Assembly (NCBI GenBank): GCA_947501475.1
Contig: CANMWA010000012.1
Coordinates: forward strand, 113,755 to 177,754
Direction: 5' to 3'
Length of the DNA stretch: 64,000 nucleotides
Source: an uncultured Aquimarina sp.
GTDB taxonomy: Bacteria; Bacteroidota; Bacteroidia; Flavobacteriales; Flavobacteriaceae
The notes under the pieces are model-generated. The model saw only the letters and a program-made list of their open reading frames with translations, was not told where the DNA came from and did no database searches. Shown one piece after another: positions 44,846-52,526 of this stretch. Position 1 is the stretch's first letter; every line of letters starts with the position of its first letter. The position numbers and the translations under genes are program-made.

Positions 44846-45766
44846 ATGTTTCTCTATCAATTTATAGGTATAAAAATTAAACGTCATCAAAGTGTTTGTC
44901 GATGTATTGTAAAGGATTTTTTTAGATCTCTTATTTTAGGCTTTTTTCTGGTTCTTTTTTCTTGTAATGAAGAGCAAAAGAGTGAAAAATTCATAAAAGA
45001 AAATACATTTACGAATGGGATTGAAGGTCCCGCTACGGATCATCTTGGAAATATTTATGCCGTTAACTTTGGTAAGGAAGGTACAATCGGAAAGGTCACC
45101 CCAGATGGAATAGCTACTTTGTTTTTGGAGCTCCCGTTAGGAAGCATAGGTAATGGAATACGATTTGGAAATAATAGAGAGATGTATATTGCAGATTATG
45201 CAAAACATAATATTCTCAAGGTTGATATGAAAACAAAAGAAATTGAAATCTTTGCGCATCAATCACAAGCAAATCAACCAAATGATATTACTATAGGAAG
45301 AGGTAATATTATCTATGCCAGTGATCCTGATTGGTCAAAAGGGACAGGTAATATATGGAAAGTAACTAAAGAAAAAGGCTTTGAGCTTTTAGAAGATAAT
45401 ATGGGAACTACAAATGGAATTGAAGTTAGTACCGATAAAAAAAGATTATTTGTTAATGAATCTGTTCAAAGAAAAGTATGGGTATATGATATAATAGATA
45501 ATGGTGAGGTAAACAATAAAAGGTTATTCTTTTCATTTGACGATTATGGATTAGACGGAATGAGATGTGACGATAATGGAAACCTTTATATATGTAGATA
45601 TGATAAAGGTACGGTGGTTGTTTTGTCTAAAGAAGGTGAATTTTTAAAAGAATTTATACTTAAAGGTAAGAAACCAACTAATATTACTTTTAGCAATGAT
45701 TATAAACTGTTTTATGTTACTATTGCTGATAAGGGTAATATTGAAAAAGTTAAAAATATATTATAA
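44846..45766 (+). CDS. SMP-30/gluconolactonase-like beta-propeller lipoprotein
   Basis: This 306-residue protein has an unusually long leader ending in a lipobox FSC (about residue 40). The mature part is a beta-propeller of the SMP-30/NHL type with repeated strands (EGPATDHLGNIYAVNFG, GIRFGNNREMYIADY, LDGMRCDDNGNLYICRYD). Such proteins are calcium-dependent lactonases or binding scaffolds; the metal ligands cannot be confirmed here. The -7 box at 44815-44822 supports the first ATG despite the long n-region. It stands alone before glmM. Confidence 0.82.
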   Translation: MFLYQFIGIKIKRHQSVCRCIVKDFFRSLILGFFLVLFSCNEEQKSEKFIKENTFTNGIEGPATDHLGNIYAVNFGKEGTIGKVTPDGIATLFLELPLGSIGNGIRFGNNREMYIADYAKHNILKVDMKTKEIEIFAHQSQANQPNDITIGRGNIIYASDPDWSKGTGNIWKVTKEKGFELLEDNMGTTNGIEVSTDKKRLFVNESVQRKVWVYDIIDNGEVNNKRLFFSFDDYGLDGMRCDDNGNLYICRYDKGTVVVLSKEGEFLKEFILKGKKPTNITFSNDYKLFYVTIADKGNIEKVKNIL

Positions 45767-45814
45767 GTAAAAAGTAAAAAACTCTTTCTTTTCAGAACTT
45801 TATAGGACATTAAA

Positions 45815-45845
45815 TTGTAGCAGTTCATGGTATCTTGTACATTTG
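45815..45845 (+). promoter_or_regulatory. glmM promoter (TTG-N20-TAnnTTTG)
   Basis: TTG at 45815-45817, 20 nt, then TACATTTG at 45838-45845, the flavobacterial housekeeping promoter pattern, 30 nt before the ATG. Confidence 0.7.
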
Positions 45846-45874
45846 TCATCAAAATCGAATAATCAATCATTAGT

Positions 45875-47263
45875 ATGACATTAATAAAATCAATCTCTGG
45901 AATTCGCGGGACTATAGGAGGAAATGTAGGTGATAATCTCACACCAGTAGATACTGTAAAATTTGCTTCGGCATATGGTAGTTGGCTAAAAAATGAAACC
46001 AATAAAGAACATCCGATTGTGGTTGTTGGTCGCGATGCTCGTATTTCGGGTGCTATGATACAACAATTAGTAATGAATAGCTTAGTGGGTCTTGGGATAC
46101 ATGTTATTGATTTAGGACTTTCTACTACACCTACTGTTGAGATTGCAGTGCCTATCGAAAAAGCAGATGGTGGTATTATTCTAACAGCAAGTCATAATCC
46201 AAAACAATGGAATGCTTTAAAATTATTGAATAATAAAGGAGAATTTTTGAATGCAGAAAATGGCGAAAAGATTTTAAAAATTGCAGAAAATGACTCATAT
46301 ACTTTTGCTGAAGTTGATGATTTGGGGAGCATTACTGTAAACGATACTTACATTGATAAGCATATAGAAGAAGTACTAAATTTATCTCTGGTTGATGCCG
46401 AAATAGTGAAACAAGCTGGTTTTAAAGTGGTGGTTGATGCAGTAAACTCAACAGGAGGGATAGCAATTCCAAAACTTCTTAAAAAAATGGGTGTAGATGT
46501 TGTAGAGCTATATTGTGATCCTACGGGACATTTTCCTCATAACCCAGAGCCTCTTAAAGAACACTTAACCGATTTATCAGAGTTGGTCGTTAAGGAGAAA
46601 GCTGATTTTGGACTTACAGTAGACCCAGATGTAGATCGTTTGGCATTTATGAGTGAGGATGGAGAGATGTTTGGAGAAGAATATACATTGGTGGCTTGTG
46701 CAGACTTTGTGTTAGGAAAAACACCAGGTAATACGGTTTCTAATTTATCTTCGAGTAGAGCATTAAGAGATGTGACTCAAAAACATAATGGAACGTATGA
46801 AGCCAGTGCAGTAGGAGAGGTGAATGTGGTTTCGACAATGAAAGCAAATAAAGCAATTATAGGTGGAGAAGGTAATGGTGGAATCATTTATCCAGAATCA
46901 CACTATGGTCGAGATTCTTTGGTTGGGGTAGCACTGTTTCTTACACATCTGGCAGAGAAGAAGTGCACTGTAAGTGAATTACGAAATAGTTATCCGTCAT
47001 ATTTCATGAGTAAGAATAAAATTCAATTGACACCGGGCTTAGATGTTGATGCTATTTTGAAAGGTTTTCATGAAAAACATGCTTCAGAAGAAGTTTCGAC
47101 TGTTGATGGTGTAAAAGTAGATTTTACTGATTGTTGGGTGCATTTACGCAAAAGTAATACAGAACCAATCATTCGAATTTATACTGAAGCTTTAAGCCAA
47201 GACAAGGCAGATCAATTAGCAGAAAACACGATCCAAACACTAAAAGAAATAGCAGGAATTTAA
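45875..47263 (+). CDS. glmM: Phosphoglucosamine mutase
   Basis: GlmM converts glucosamine-6-phosphate to glucosamine-1-phosphate for peptidoglycan and LPS precursors. The 462-residue alpha-D-phosphohexomutase begins SGIRGTIGG, has the phosphoserine loop TASHNPKQWN (about residue 105), the metal loop DPDVDRLAF (about 250), the sugar loop GEGNGGIIYP and the C-terminal phosphate site RKSNTEPIIRIY. A phosphomannomutase/phosphoglucomutase is possible since the family overlaps, but GlmM is the usual Bacteroidota assignment. It has its own promoter and terminator. Confidence 0.9.
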   Translation: MTLIKSISGIRGTIGGNVGDNLTPVDTVKFASAYGSWLKNETNKEHPIVVVGRDARISGAMIQQLVMNSLVGLGIHVIDLGLSTTPTVEIAVPIEKADGGIILTASHNPKQWNALKLLNNKGEFLNAENGEKILKIAENDSYTFAEVDDLGSITVNDTYIDKHIEEVLNLSLVDAEIVKQAGFKVVVDAVNSTGGIAIPKLLKKMGVDVVELYCDPTGHFPHNPEPLKEHLTDLSELVVKEKADFGLTVDPDVDRLAFMSEDGEMFGEEYTLVACADFVLGKTPGNTVSNLSSSRALRDVTQKHNGTYEASAVGEVNVVSTMKANKAIIGGEGNGGIIYPESHYGRDSLVGVALFLTHLAEKKCTVSELRNSYPSYFMSKNKIQLTPGLDVDAILKGFHEKHASEEVSTVDGVKVDFTDCWVHLRKSNTEPIIRIYTEALSQDKADQLAENTIQTLKEIAGI

Positions 47264-47270
47264 TATAATA

Positions 47271-47308
47271 AAAACACCCTATTTGTTTTTAGCTTAATAG
47301 GGTGTTTT
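47271..47308 (+). terminator. glmM terminator
   Basis: A 12-bp perfect stem (47271-47282 with 47297-47308) with a 14-nt loop and T-run; it may serve the converging acyltransferase gene too. Confidence 0.85.
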
Positions 47309-47327
47309 TTTATAGTGAATACTTTTC

Positions 47328-48233
47328 TTAATCAAGAATAGCATTTTTTGGTATCTCTGCATTACGATGTTTCCATCGTTTATGAGTCCATAAATAATTT
47401 TCGGGCTTGGTATAGATCTGTTTTTCTAACAGTTTTATGAATTGTTTAGTAATTGCATACTCTTCAGAATTTTTAGGATCTTCAGAAATTGGAATGATAG
47501 ATGCTTGGTAATGACCTCTTTTTACTTTCTCTACATGTAGATAAAAGATGCTCATGTCTAACCTTTTAGATAGCACTTCTCCTCCGGTCACTGCAGGTAC
47601 TTTTATTCCCATAAAGTCGGTCCAGTACAAGGCTCTATTAATTTTTGGAGATTGATCAGAAATCAAACCGTAGATACATAATTCTGGATTTTCTTTTTGC
47701 TGGTCTTTGGTAACCTGCCTAAATACCTTAGCACTTGGTATTAAACGTGCGCCAAACCTGCCCCGAATACGGTGTACTAATCTATCAAAATATTTATTCT
47801 TTATAGGCTTATAAATACCTACACATCTAAATTTTGAAATGATATCAATACTATTTGTCCACTCATAACTGTTATAATGCCCCATCATTATAACAACACT
47901 TTTGTTTTTAACTTCTAGCTCTTTAAGCTTATCAATATTAATAATTTCGAACCGCTTGGTCATTTCTTCTGAACTAATAGAAATGGATCTAATCATTTCT
48001 AAAAACATATCACACATATGTTGATACGACTTTCTACTTATTTCATTAATTTCTGACTCGGTTTTTTCTGGAAATACAAGGTTTAGGTTTTCTCGTACAG
48101 TTTTTCTCCTGTATCTTATAATATAGTAGGTTAATACAAATATGAAGGTCGAAAATCCATAGAATAATCTCCAGGGTAATTTAGAAACTAGCCATAAAAT
48201 AGGATAAACAAGGCGATATATTAATAATTGCAT
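47328..48233 (-). CDS. LpxL/HtrB-type acyltransferase, copy 1
   Basis: This 301-residue inner-membrane protein of the lipid A acyltransferase family has an N-terminal membrane segment (about 7-37) and the catalytic HX4E motif GHYNSYEW (His119, Glu124). Later blocks are RIRGRFGARLIPS, LISDQSP, YWTDFMGIKVPAVTGGEVL and WTHKRWKHR. It should transfer an acyl chain to lipid A or a related lipid such as an ornithine/aminolipid; the acceptor is not known. It is the last of three adjacent paralogues. Its own -7 box TACCTTTG lies at 48253-48260 (minus). Confidence 0.9.
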   Translation of the reverse strand: MQLLIYRLVYPILWLVSKLPWRLFYGFSTFIFVLTYYIIRYRRKTVRENLNLVFPEKTESEINEISRKSYQHMCDMFLEMIRSISISSEEMTKRFEIINIDKLKELEVKNKSVVIMMGHYNSYEWTNSIDIISKFRCVGIYKPIKNKYFDRLVHRIRGRFGARLIPSAKVFRQVTKDQQKENPELCIYGLISDQSPKINRALYWTDFMGIKVPAVTGGEVLSKRLDMSIFYLHVEKVKRGHYQASIIPISEDPKNSEEYAITKQFIKLLEKQIYTKPENYLWTHKRWKHRNAEIPKNAILD

Positions 48234-48252
48234 AAGTGGCGATTAAAGCTCA

Positions 48253-48260
48253 CAAAGGTA
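48253..48260 (-). promoter_or_regulatory. -7 box of acyltransferase copy 1
   Basis: Minus-strand TACCTTTG matches TAnnTTTG, 20 nt upstream of the ATG at 48233. Confidence 0.45.
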
Positions 48261-48295
48261 AACTTATTTATCAGTATTTGGTAACTGCGCTGGGT

Positions 48296-49201
48296 TTAAT
48301 CTATTGTTGCACCTTCTGGGGCTTCTGACTGTGCATTACGATGTTTCCAACGTTTATGAGTCCATAGATAATACTGTGGTTTGTTATGAATTTGTTTCTC
48401 AAGTATTCTTAGATAACTTTTCACAATACTGTAGTCCTCACAACTTTTTGGATCATCGGTTATAGAGACAAATGTGGCTTCATAGTATCCTCTTTTTAGT
48501 TTTTCGACTTTCAGATAAAATACATTTAAATCTAATCGTTTGGCTAGCACTTCAGCTCCTAAAAATGTTGGTACTTTTACACCCATAAAATCAGTCCAAT
48601 ATTTTGCATTATAAATTTTTGGAGATTGATCGGCAGCTAGTCCATACATATATACACCATCTCTTTCTTGATCTTTAGTAATTTCTTCCATAGCATTTTT
48701 GGTAGTTACTACTCTAGATCCAAAACGAGCACGAATCCTTCGAACTAATCTGTCAAAATACTTATTTTCTATACGTTTATATACCCCTACCGCTTGTATT
48801 CCTGTTTGTATATCAACTACATTTGCCCATTCATAACTGGCATAATGTGCCATAAATACCATCATGCTTTCGCCTTTGGCTTCTAATTCATGCAGTTTAT
48901 CAAGGTTTGTCACCTTAAAACGTTTCATCATTTCTTCGTTAGAAATAGAAATCGATTTGATCATCTCTAAAAACATGTCACATAGATGTTTGTAAAATTT
49001 TTTACGAATACTATGGATTTCTTTCTCTGATTTTTCTGGAAAAACCAATTGCAAGTTTTCTTTTACCGTTTTTCTTCGATAGCGTATGATATAGTACGTT
49101 AGCAGATAAATAGAAGTTGAGAATGCATAAAACAATCTCCAGGGTAATTTTGAAATTAACCACAGAATAGGATATACTAAGCTATAAACAAGTAATTGCA
49201 T
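48296..49201 (-). CDS. LpxL/HtrB-type acyltransferase, copy 2
   Basis: This 301-residue paralogue of its neighbours carries the catalytic motif AHYASYEW (HX4E), RIRARFGSRVV, AADQSP and YWTDFMGVKVPTFLGAEVL. I start it at ATG 49201 (MQLLVYSLVYPILWL), which lines up with both paralogues. The upstream in-frame ATG at 49255 would add 18 residues and lies ahead of a TATTTTCG -7-like box at 49226-49233. The C-terminus ends SEAPEGATID, longer than the PKNAILD-type ends of the others. Confidence 0.9.
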   Translation of the reverse strand: MQLLVYSLVYPILWLISKLPWRLFYAFSTSIYLLTYYIIRYRRKTVKENLQLVFPEKSEKEIHSIRKKFYKHLCDMFLEMIKSISISNEEMMKRFKVTNLDKLHELEAKGESMMVFMAHYASYEWANVVDIQTGIQAVGVYKRIENKYFDRLVRRIRARFGSRVVTTKNAMEEITKDQERDGVYMYGLAADQSPKIYNAKYWTDFMGVKVPTFLGAEVLAKRLDLNVFYLKVEKLKRGYYEATFVSITDDPKSCEDYSIVKSYLRILEKQIHNKPQYYLWTHKRWKHRNAQSEAPEGATID

Positions 49202-49225
49202 AAAAAAAATGGTGGAGTTTGGATG

Positions 49226-49233
49226 CGAAAATA
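49226..49233 (-). promoter_or_regulatory. -7-like box of acyltransferase copy 2
   Basis: Minus-strand TATTTTCG, one base from TAnnTTTG, 25 nt upstream of the chosen ATG at 49201. Confidence 0.4.
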
Positions 49234-49335
49234 CATGTATTTTGTTAAAACCCATCTATTAAGTGTTAAAAAAGCTAAGCTTAAACTTTTAAAACAATAG
49301 AGTGGTAAAGTGGTTTTGAGCTGAGTTAATGATCA

Positions 49336-50235
49336 TTAATCAATAATAGCCCCTTTAGGGATTTTTGAATCTTTGTGTTTCCAACGTTTATGAGTCCAAA
49401 GGTAAAATTCGGGTTTATTACGAATTTGTTCCTCCAGCATTCTTAGGTAAGTTTTTGTAATATAATGATTCTCACAATTTTTTGCATCATCAGTTATAGG
49501 TATAAATTTTGCTTGATAATGACCACGTTTTACTTTTTCTACTTTTAGATAGGTAACGGCCATATCCATTCTTTTAGCAATAACTTCTCCTCCTAATATT
49601 GTTGGTACTTTAACTCCCATAAAATCGGTCCAATACATTGAGTTTTTTAATTTTGGAGATTGATCTGATAGCATACCATAGGCACATAAACTTTTATGAA
49701 CTTTATCTCTTGTGATTTCTTTTATAACATTGTGGCTTTCTATCAACCTATTACCAAATTTACCTCGTATACGATGTGCTAATGCATTAAAATATTTATT
49801 TCTTATTCTTTTGTATACAGCAGCTATAGGAAAATCCATTACAAATTGAGCTGCAATTGCCCATTCGTAACTGGCATAATGCCCCATTAATACGACGATA
49901 CTTTTATTTTTTGATTGAAGATCTTTAAAAGTATGTGGATCAATAATCTCAAATCGTTTAGTCATTTCTTCTTTGGATATGGATAAACTTTTGATCATTT
50001 CCATAAACATATCACACATATGTTTGTAGAAACTCTTCTGAATTTTTTGAATTTCTTTCTTTGACTTTTCTGGAAAAACCAAATTCAAATTATAATTTAC
50101 GATCTTTTTTCTATACCCGATAATATAATAAGTGATTGCATATATCCCAGTAGAAAACATATAAAATAACCTCCAGGGTAATTTAGAAATTAGCCAAAGT
50201 ATTGGATATGCTATACGGTAAATTATTAGCTGCAT
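49336..50235 (-). CDS. LpxL/HtrB-type acyltransferase, copy 3
   Basis: This 299-residue third paralogue carries catalytic GHYASYEW (HX4E), RIRGKFGNRLIES, LSDQSP, YWTDFMGVKVPTILGGEVI and WTHKRWKHKD. The N-terminus matches the others (MQLIIYRIAYPILWL). Conservation of the motif in all three copies argues that none is a relic. The three may differ in acyl chain or acceptor position. A perfect -7 box TATCTTTG lies at 50256-50263 (minus). Confidence 0.9.
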   Translation of the reverse strand: MQLIIYRIAYPILWLISKLPWRLFYMFSTGIYAITYYIIGYRKKIVNYNLNLVFPEKSKKEIQKIQKSFYKHMCDMFMEMIKSLSISKEEMTKRFEIIDPHTFKDLQSKNKSIVVLMGHYASYEWAIAAQFVMDFPIAAVYKRIRNKYFNALAHRIRGKFGNRLIESHNVIKEITRDKVHKSLCAYGMLSDQSPKLKNSMYWTDFMGVKVPTILGGEVIAKRMDMAVTYLKVEKVKRGHYQAKFIPITDDAKNCENHYITKTYLRMLEEQIRNKPEFYLWTHKRWKHKDSKIPKGAIID

Positions 50236-50255
50236 TAAGAATTAAATTAAGCCTA

Positions 50256-50263
50256 CAAAGATA
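50256..50263 (-). promoter_or_regulatory. -7 box of acyltransferase copy 3
   Basis: Minus-strand TATCTTTG matches TAnnTTTG, 21 nt upstream of the ATG at 50235. Confidence 0.45.
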
Positions 50264-50352
50264 AAATTATTGGATTTTTTAAAATCATAAACTTATGCTA
50301 ATAACAAGCTAAAATCAACTAAGATTTATGTGGTTAAAACATAAGGTATATT

Positions 50353-50360
50353 TATATTTG
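50353..50360 (+). promoter_or_regulatory. -7 box of the rhomboid gene
   Basis: TATATTTG matches TAnnTTTG, 17 nt before the ATG at 50377. Confidence 0.45.
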
Positions 50361-50376
50361 GATAAAATTATCATAT

Positions 50377-51027
50377 ATGGGGAAACTTGATATTGTTTTG
50401 ATTGCTATTATAGGAGTTAATGTACTAATGTCGTTAAAGGGGTTTAATGACTTTTCTTTTTTTGAGAAGTATAAGTTTAATATTGGCGGAATAAGACGAG
50501 GAGAACAAATAAGGATGTTGACATCTGGTTTTTTACATGTCGATTTAACCCACTTGTTTTTTAACATGTTTACGCTGTATTTTTTTGCTCCAGTTGTTCT
50601 TGGGTTTTTAGGTAATATTAAATTCTTGGTAGTATACTTTGGTAGTTTGTTTGTAGGTAATATATTTTCATTGTTTTTTCATAAAGATGAATATCATTAT
50701 AGTGCAGTTGGAGCTAGTGGAGCAGTATCTGGGGTTATATATGCAGGTATTTTATTTAGACCAGATATGAGTTTGTATCTAATGTTTATTCCTATCCCTA
50801 TTCCTGCTTATATATTTGGTATTGGATATCTGTTATATTCTATCTTTGGTATGAGAAACAGAGTTGGTAATATAGGTCATGATGCTCATTTTGGTGGAGC
50901 AGTTGGAGGGTATATTATAACATTGATTTTGGCTCCTTGGCTATTTCAAGAAAATTTATTGATGATTGGTTTATTGGCAATTCCAATTGTTATTCTTTTT
51001 GTATTGCAAAAACTAGGAAAACTATAG
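50377..51027 (+). CDS. Rhomboid-family intramembrane serine protease
   Basis: This 216-residue inner-membrane protein has six hydrophobic segments. The catalytic Ser114 lies in VGASGAVSGV and His171 in HDAHFGGAVGG. The amphipathic loop region with HVDLTHLFFNMFTLYFF matches the L1/TM2 region with HxxxN-type residues. It cleaves membrane proteins inside or near the bilayer; substrates are unknown. It stands alone, with its own promoter and a bidirectional terminator. Confidence 0.93.
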   Translation: MGKLDIVLIAIIGVNVLMSLKGFNDFSFFEKYKFNIGGIRRGEQIRMLTSGFLHVDLTHLFFNMFTLYFFAPVVLGFLGNIKFLVVYFGSLFVGNIFSLFFHKDEYHYSAVGASGAVSGVIYAGILFRPDMSLYLMFIPIPIPAYIFGIGYLLYSIFGMRNRVGNIGHDAHFGGAVGGYIITLILAPWLFQENLLMIGLLAIPIVILFVLQKLGKL

Positions 51028-51034
51028 GTAAAAT

Positions 51035-51064
51035 AAAAAAGCGACTTTAAAAAGTCGCTTTTTT
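51035..51064. terminator. Bidirectional terminator
   Basis: A 14-bp perfect stem (51035-51048 with 51051-51064) built on GCGACTTT lies between the converging rhomboid and thioredoxin genes. Confidence 0.85.
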
Positions 51065-51085
51065 ATTAAATTTCGGAAAGATATA

Positions 51086-52222
51086 CTACAGTGCTTTCTC
51101 TCCTAATAATTCTGATATTTTTTGTTCTAAAGCAGGTCCTCTAAGATTTTTGGCAATTACATTACCGTTTTCATCAATGATAAAGGTTGCAGGAATAGAT
51201 CTAACACCATATGCCTTTGCAATAGGTTCTTGCCAGAATTGTAAATTAGATACATGATTCCATTCTAACTGATCATCTGCTATAGCTTTTGTCCATGCTT
51301 CTTGTTTTTTGTCTAAAGAAACTCCGATAATATTTAAGCCTTTGTCATGATATTTATTATATACTCTCACTACATTAGGGTTTTCCATTCTACAAGGTTT
51401 ACACCAAGATGCCCAAAAATCGATAATAGTAATTTTACCCATAGATTGTTTTAACGATAGCACATTACCATTAGGGGTTGGTGCAGAAAAATCTTCAGCT
51501 TCACTACCTATGTCTATTCTTTTTTGCATAGCTATGGCCATGGCATTATTAATAAGACGATCAAGATTTTTACCTAATCGAGTTGTTTTTAATGTGTCGG
51601 CTAGCGAGGCATATTTTTCTTTTGCTTCTTTTGCAGGTATAGCTTTTAGATTTAGAAGATCTGTTAATGCCATAACAGCTACAATAGATGTTTTATGATT
51701 GTTTGTTAATTCTACACGAAATTCTTTTTCTTTTTGATCGATTTCTTGTCTTTTAGCAGCTATTTTTTGAGCTTTCTCAACTTCTTTTAACTTAGATGCA
51801 ATTTGGTATTGAGTATTGAGTTCAATTTTTTCTTTACCCAAATTATTGACCATATTTAAGTACTTGAAAAATAATTCATTTTCATTTCCTCCTTTAACTA
51901 TAGATGATCGTAGACTATCTTTAAAAATAGTCATTTTAATGGGGTGATTTTCTGCTAAGAATAAAACGTTACCAGGGTTATCTTTAAATGTTATGTAATT
52001 AAAATCATTACTTTCTGGGACAGGGAGTATTAATTCAAACTGTTGTTTTTGTATTACAGCCGAATCGATAATAGTTGGTCTATTGGATTGATTTATAGAA
52101 TTTACATACACTACAGTACCATCTTCAAATCCATTAGTTTCTGCAGTTATCGAATATCCTTTTTTATCTTTTGTACAAGCCACAAGCATTATTGTTGTTG
52201 CCAGTAGTATAATTCTTTTCAT
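51086..52222 (-). CDS. TlpA-like thioredoxin lipoprotein with DUF4369 domain
   Basis: Start 52222 (378 residues) gives a proper lipoprotein signal MKRIILLATTIMLVACTKD; an ATG 24 nt further upstream would spoil it. Residues about 22-120 match DUF4369, the middle is a long helical region (Lys/Glu-rich), and residues about 240-378 are an AhpC/TSA-TlpA thioredoxin fold with WASWCKPCRMENP (CxxC) and a cis-Pro in SIPATFIIDENG. It is probably a periplasmic thiol-disulfide reductase. It stands alone. Confidence 0.92.
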   Translation of the reverse strand: MKRIILLATTIMLVACTKDKKGYSITAETNGFEDGTVVYVNSINQSNRPTIIDSAVIQKQQFELILPVPESNDFNYITFKDNPGNVLFLAENHPIKMTIFKDSLRSSIVKGGNENELFFKYLNMVNNLGKEKIELNTQYQIASKLKEVEKAQKIAAKRQEIDQKEKEFRVELTNNHKTSIVAVMALTDLLNLKAIPAKEAKEKYASLADTLKTTRLGKNLDRLINNAMAIAMQKRIDIGSEAEDFSAPTPNGNVLSLKQSMGKITIIDFWASWCKPCRMENPNVVRVYNKYHDKGLNIIGVSLDKKQEAWTKAIADDQLEWNHVSNLQFWQEPIAKAYGVRSIPATFIIDENGNVIAKNLRGPALEQKISELLGEKAL

Positions 52223-52526
52223 AGTATTTTGAGTTTTTTCGAGCATAAAAATAAAGAATCCAAATTAGATACTCCAAAAATTAACTTTTTGATATCAAAA
52301 TTGTTAATGCAATCCTATAAAGATTGTAAAATCAGAAAAACTGATGTTTTACGTAACATTTTTTGTAATTTATAGTCTAATTTTATGATATCACGAGTTA
52401 ATTGTGTCCAATTTATAGCTTTTAATTCGTCTTAATAATTGAAAAATAGAATTTAATTAATTGTTAATATCTGGTAATACAATTCGGTTTGTATTACTTT
52501 TGTTAAAAATTCCACAAAGAATACGT
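52223..52526. other. Non-coding region between divergent thioredoxin and GAF-protein genes
   Basis: About 300 AT-rich bases. It holds the -7 box at 52495-52502 and an isolated TTACGTAACATT string at 52349-52360 that partly recalls the ECF promoter block but lacks its other parts. No RNA gene or small coding region is supported. Confidence 0.5.
52495..52502 (+). promoter_or_regulatory. -7 box of the GAF-protein gene
   Basis: TACTTTTG matches TAnnTTTG, 25 nt before the ATG at 52527 and downstream of the alternative TTG start at 52461, so it decides the start. Confidence 0.5.

Noticed and set aside
48296..49255. Longer start of acyltransferase copy 2 at 49255
   Set aside because: The extra 18 residues have no counterpart in the two paralogues, and a -7-like box lies between the two ATGs.
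52352..52370. Fourth ECF-type site (CGTAACATT)
   Set aside because: Spacing to the following TTGTAAT is too short and the other conserved blocks are absent.
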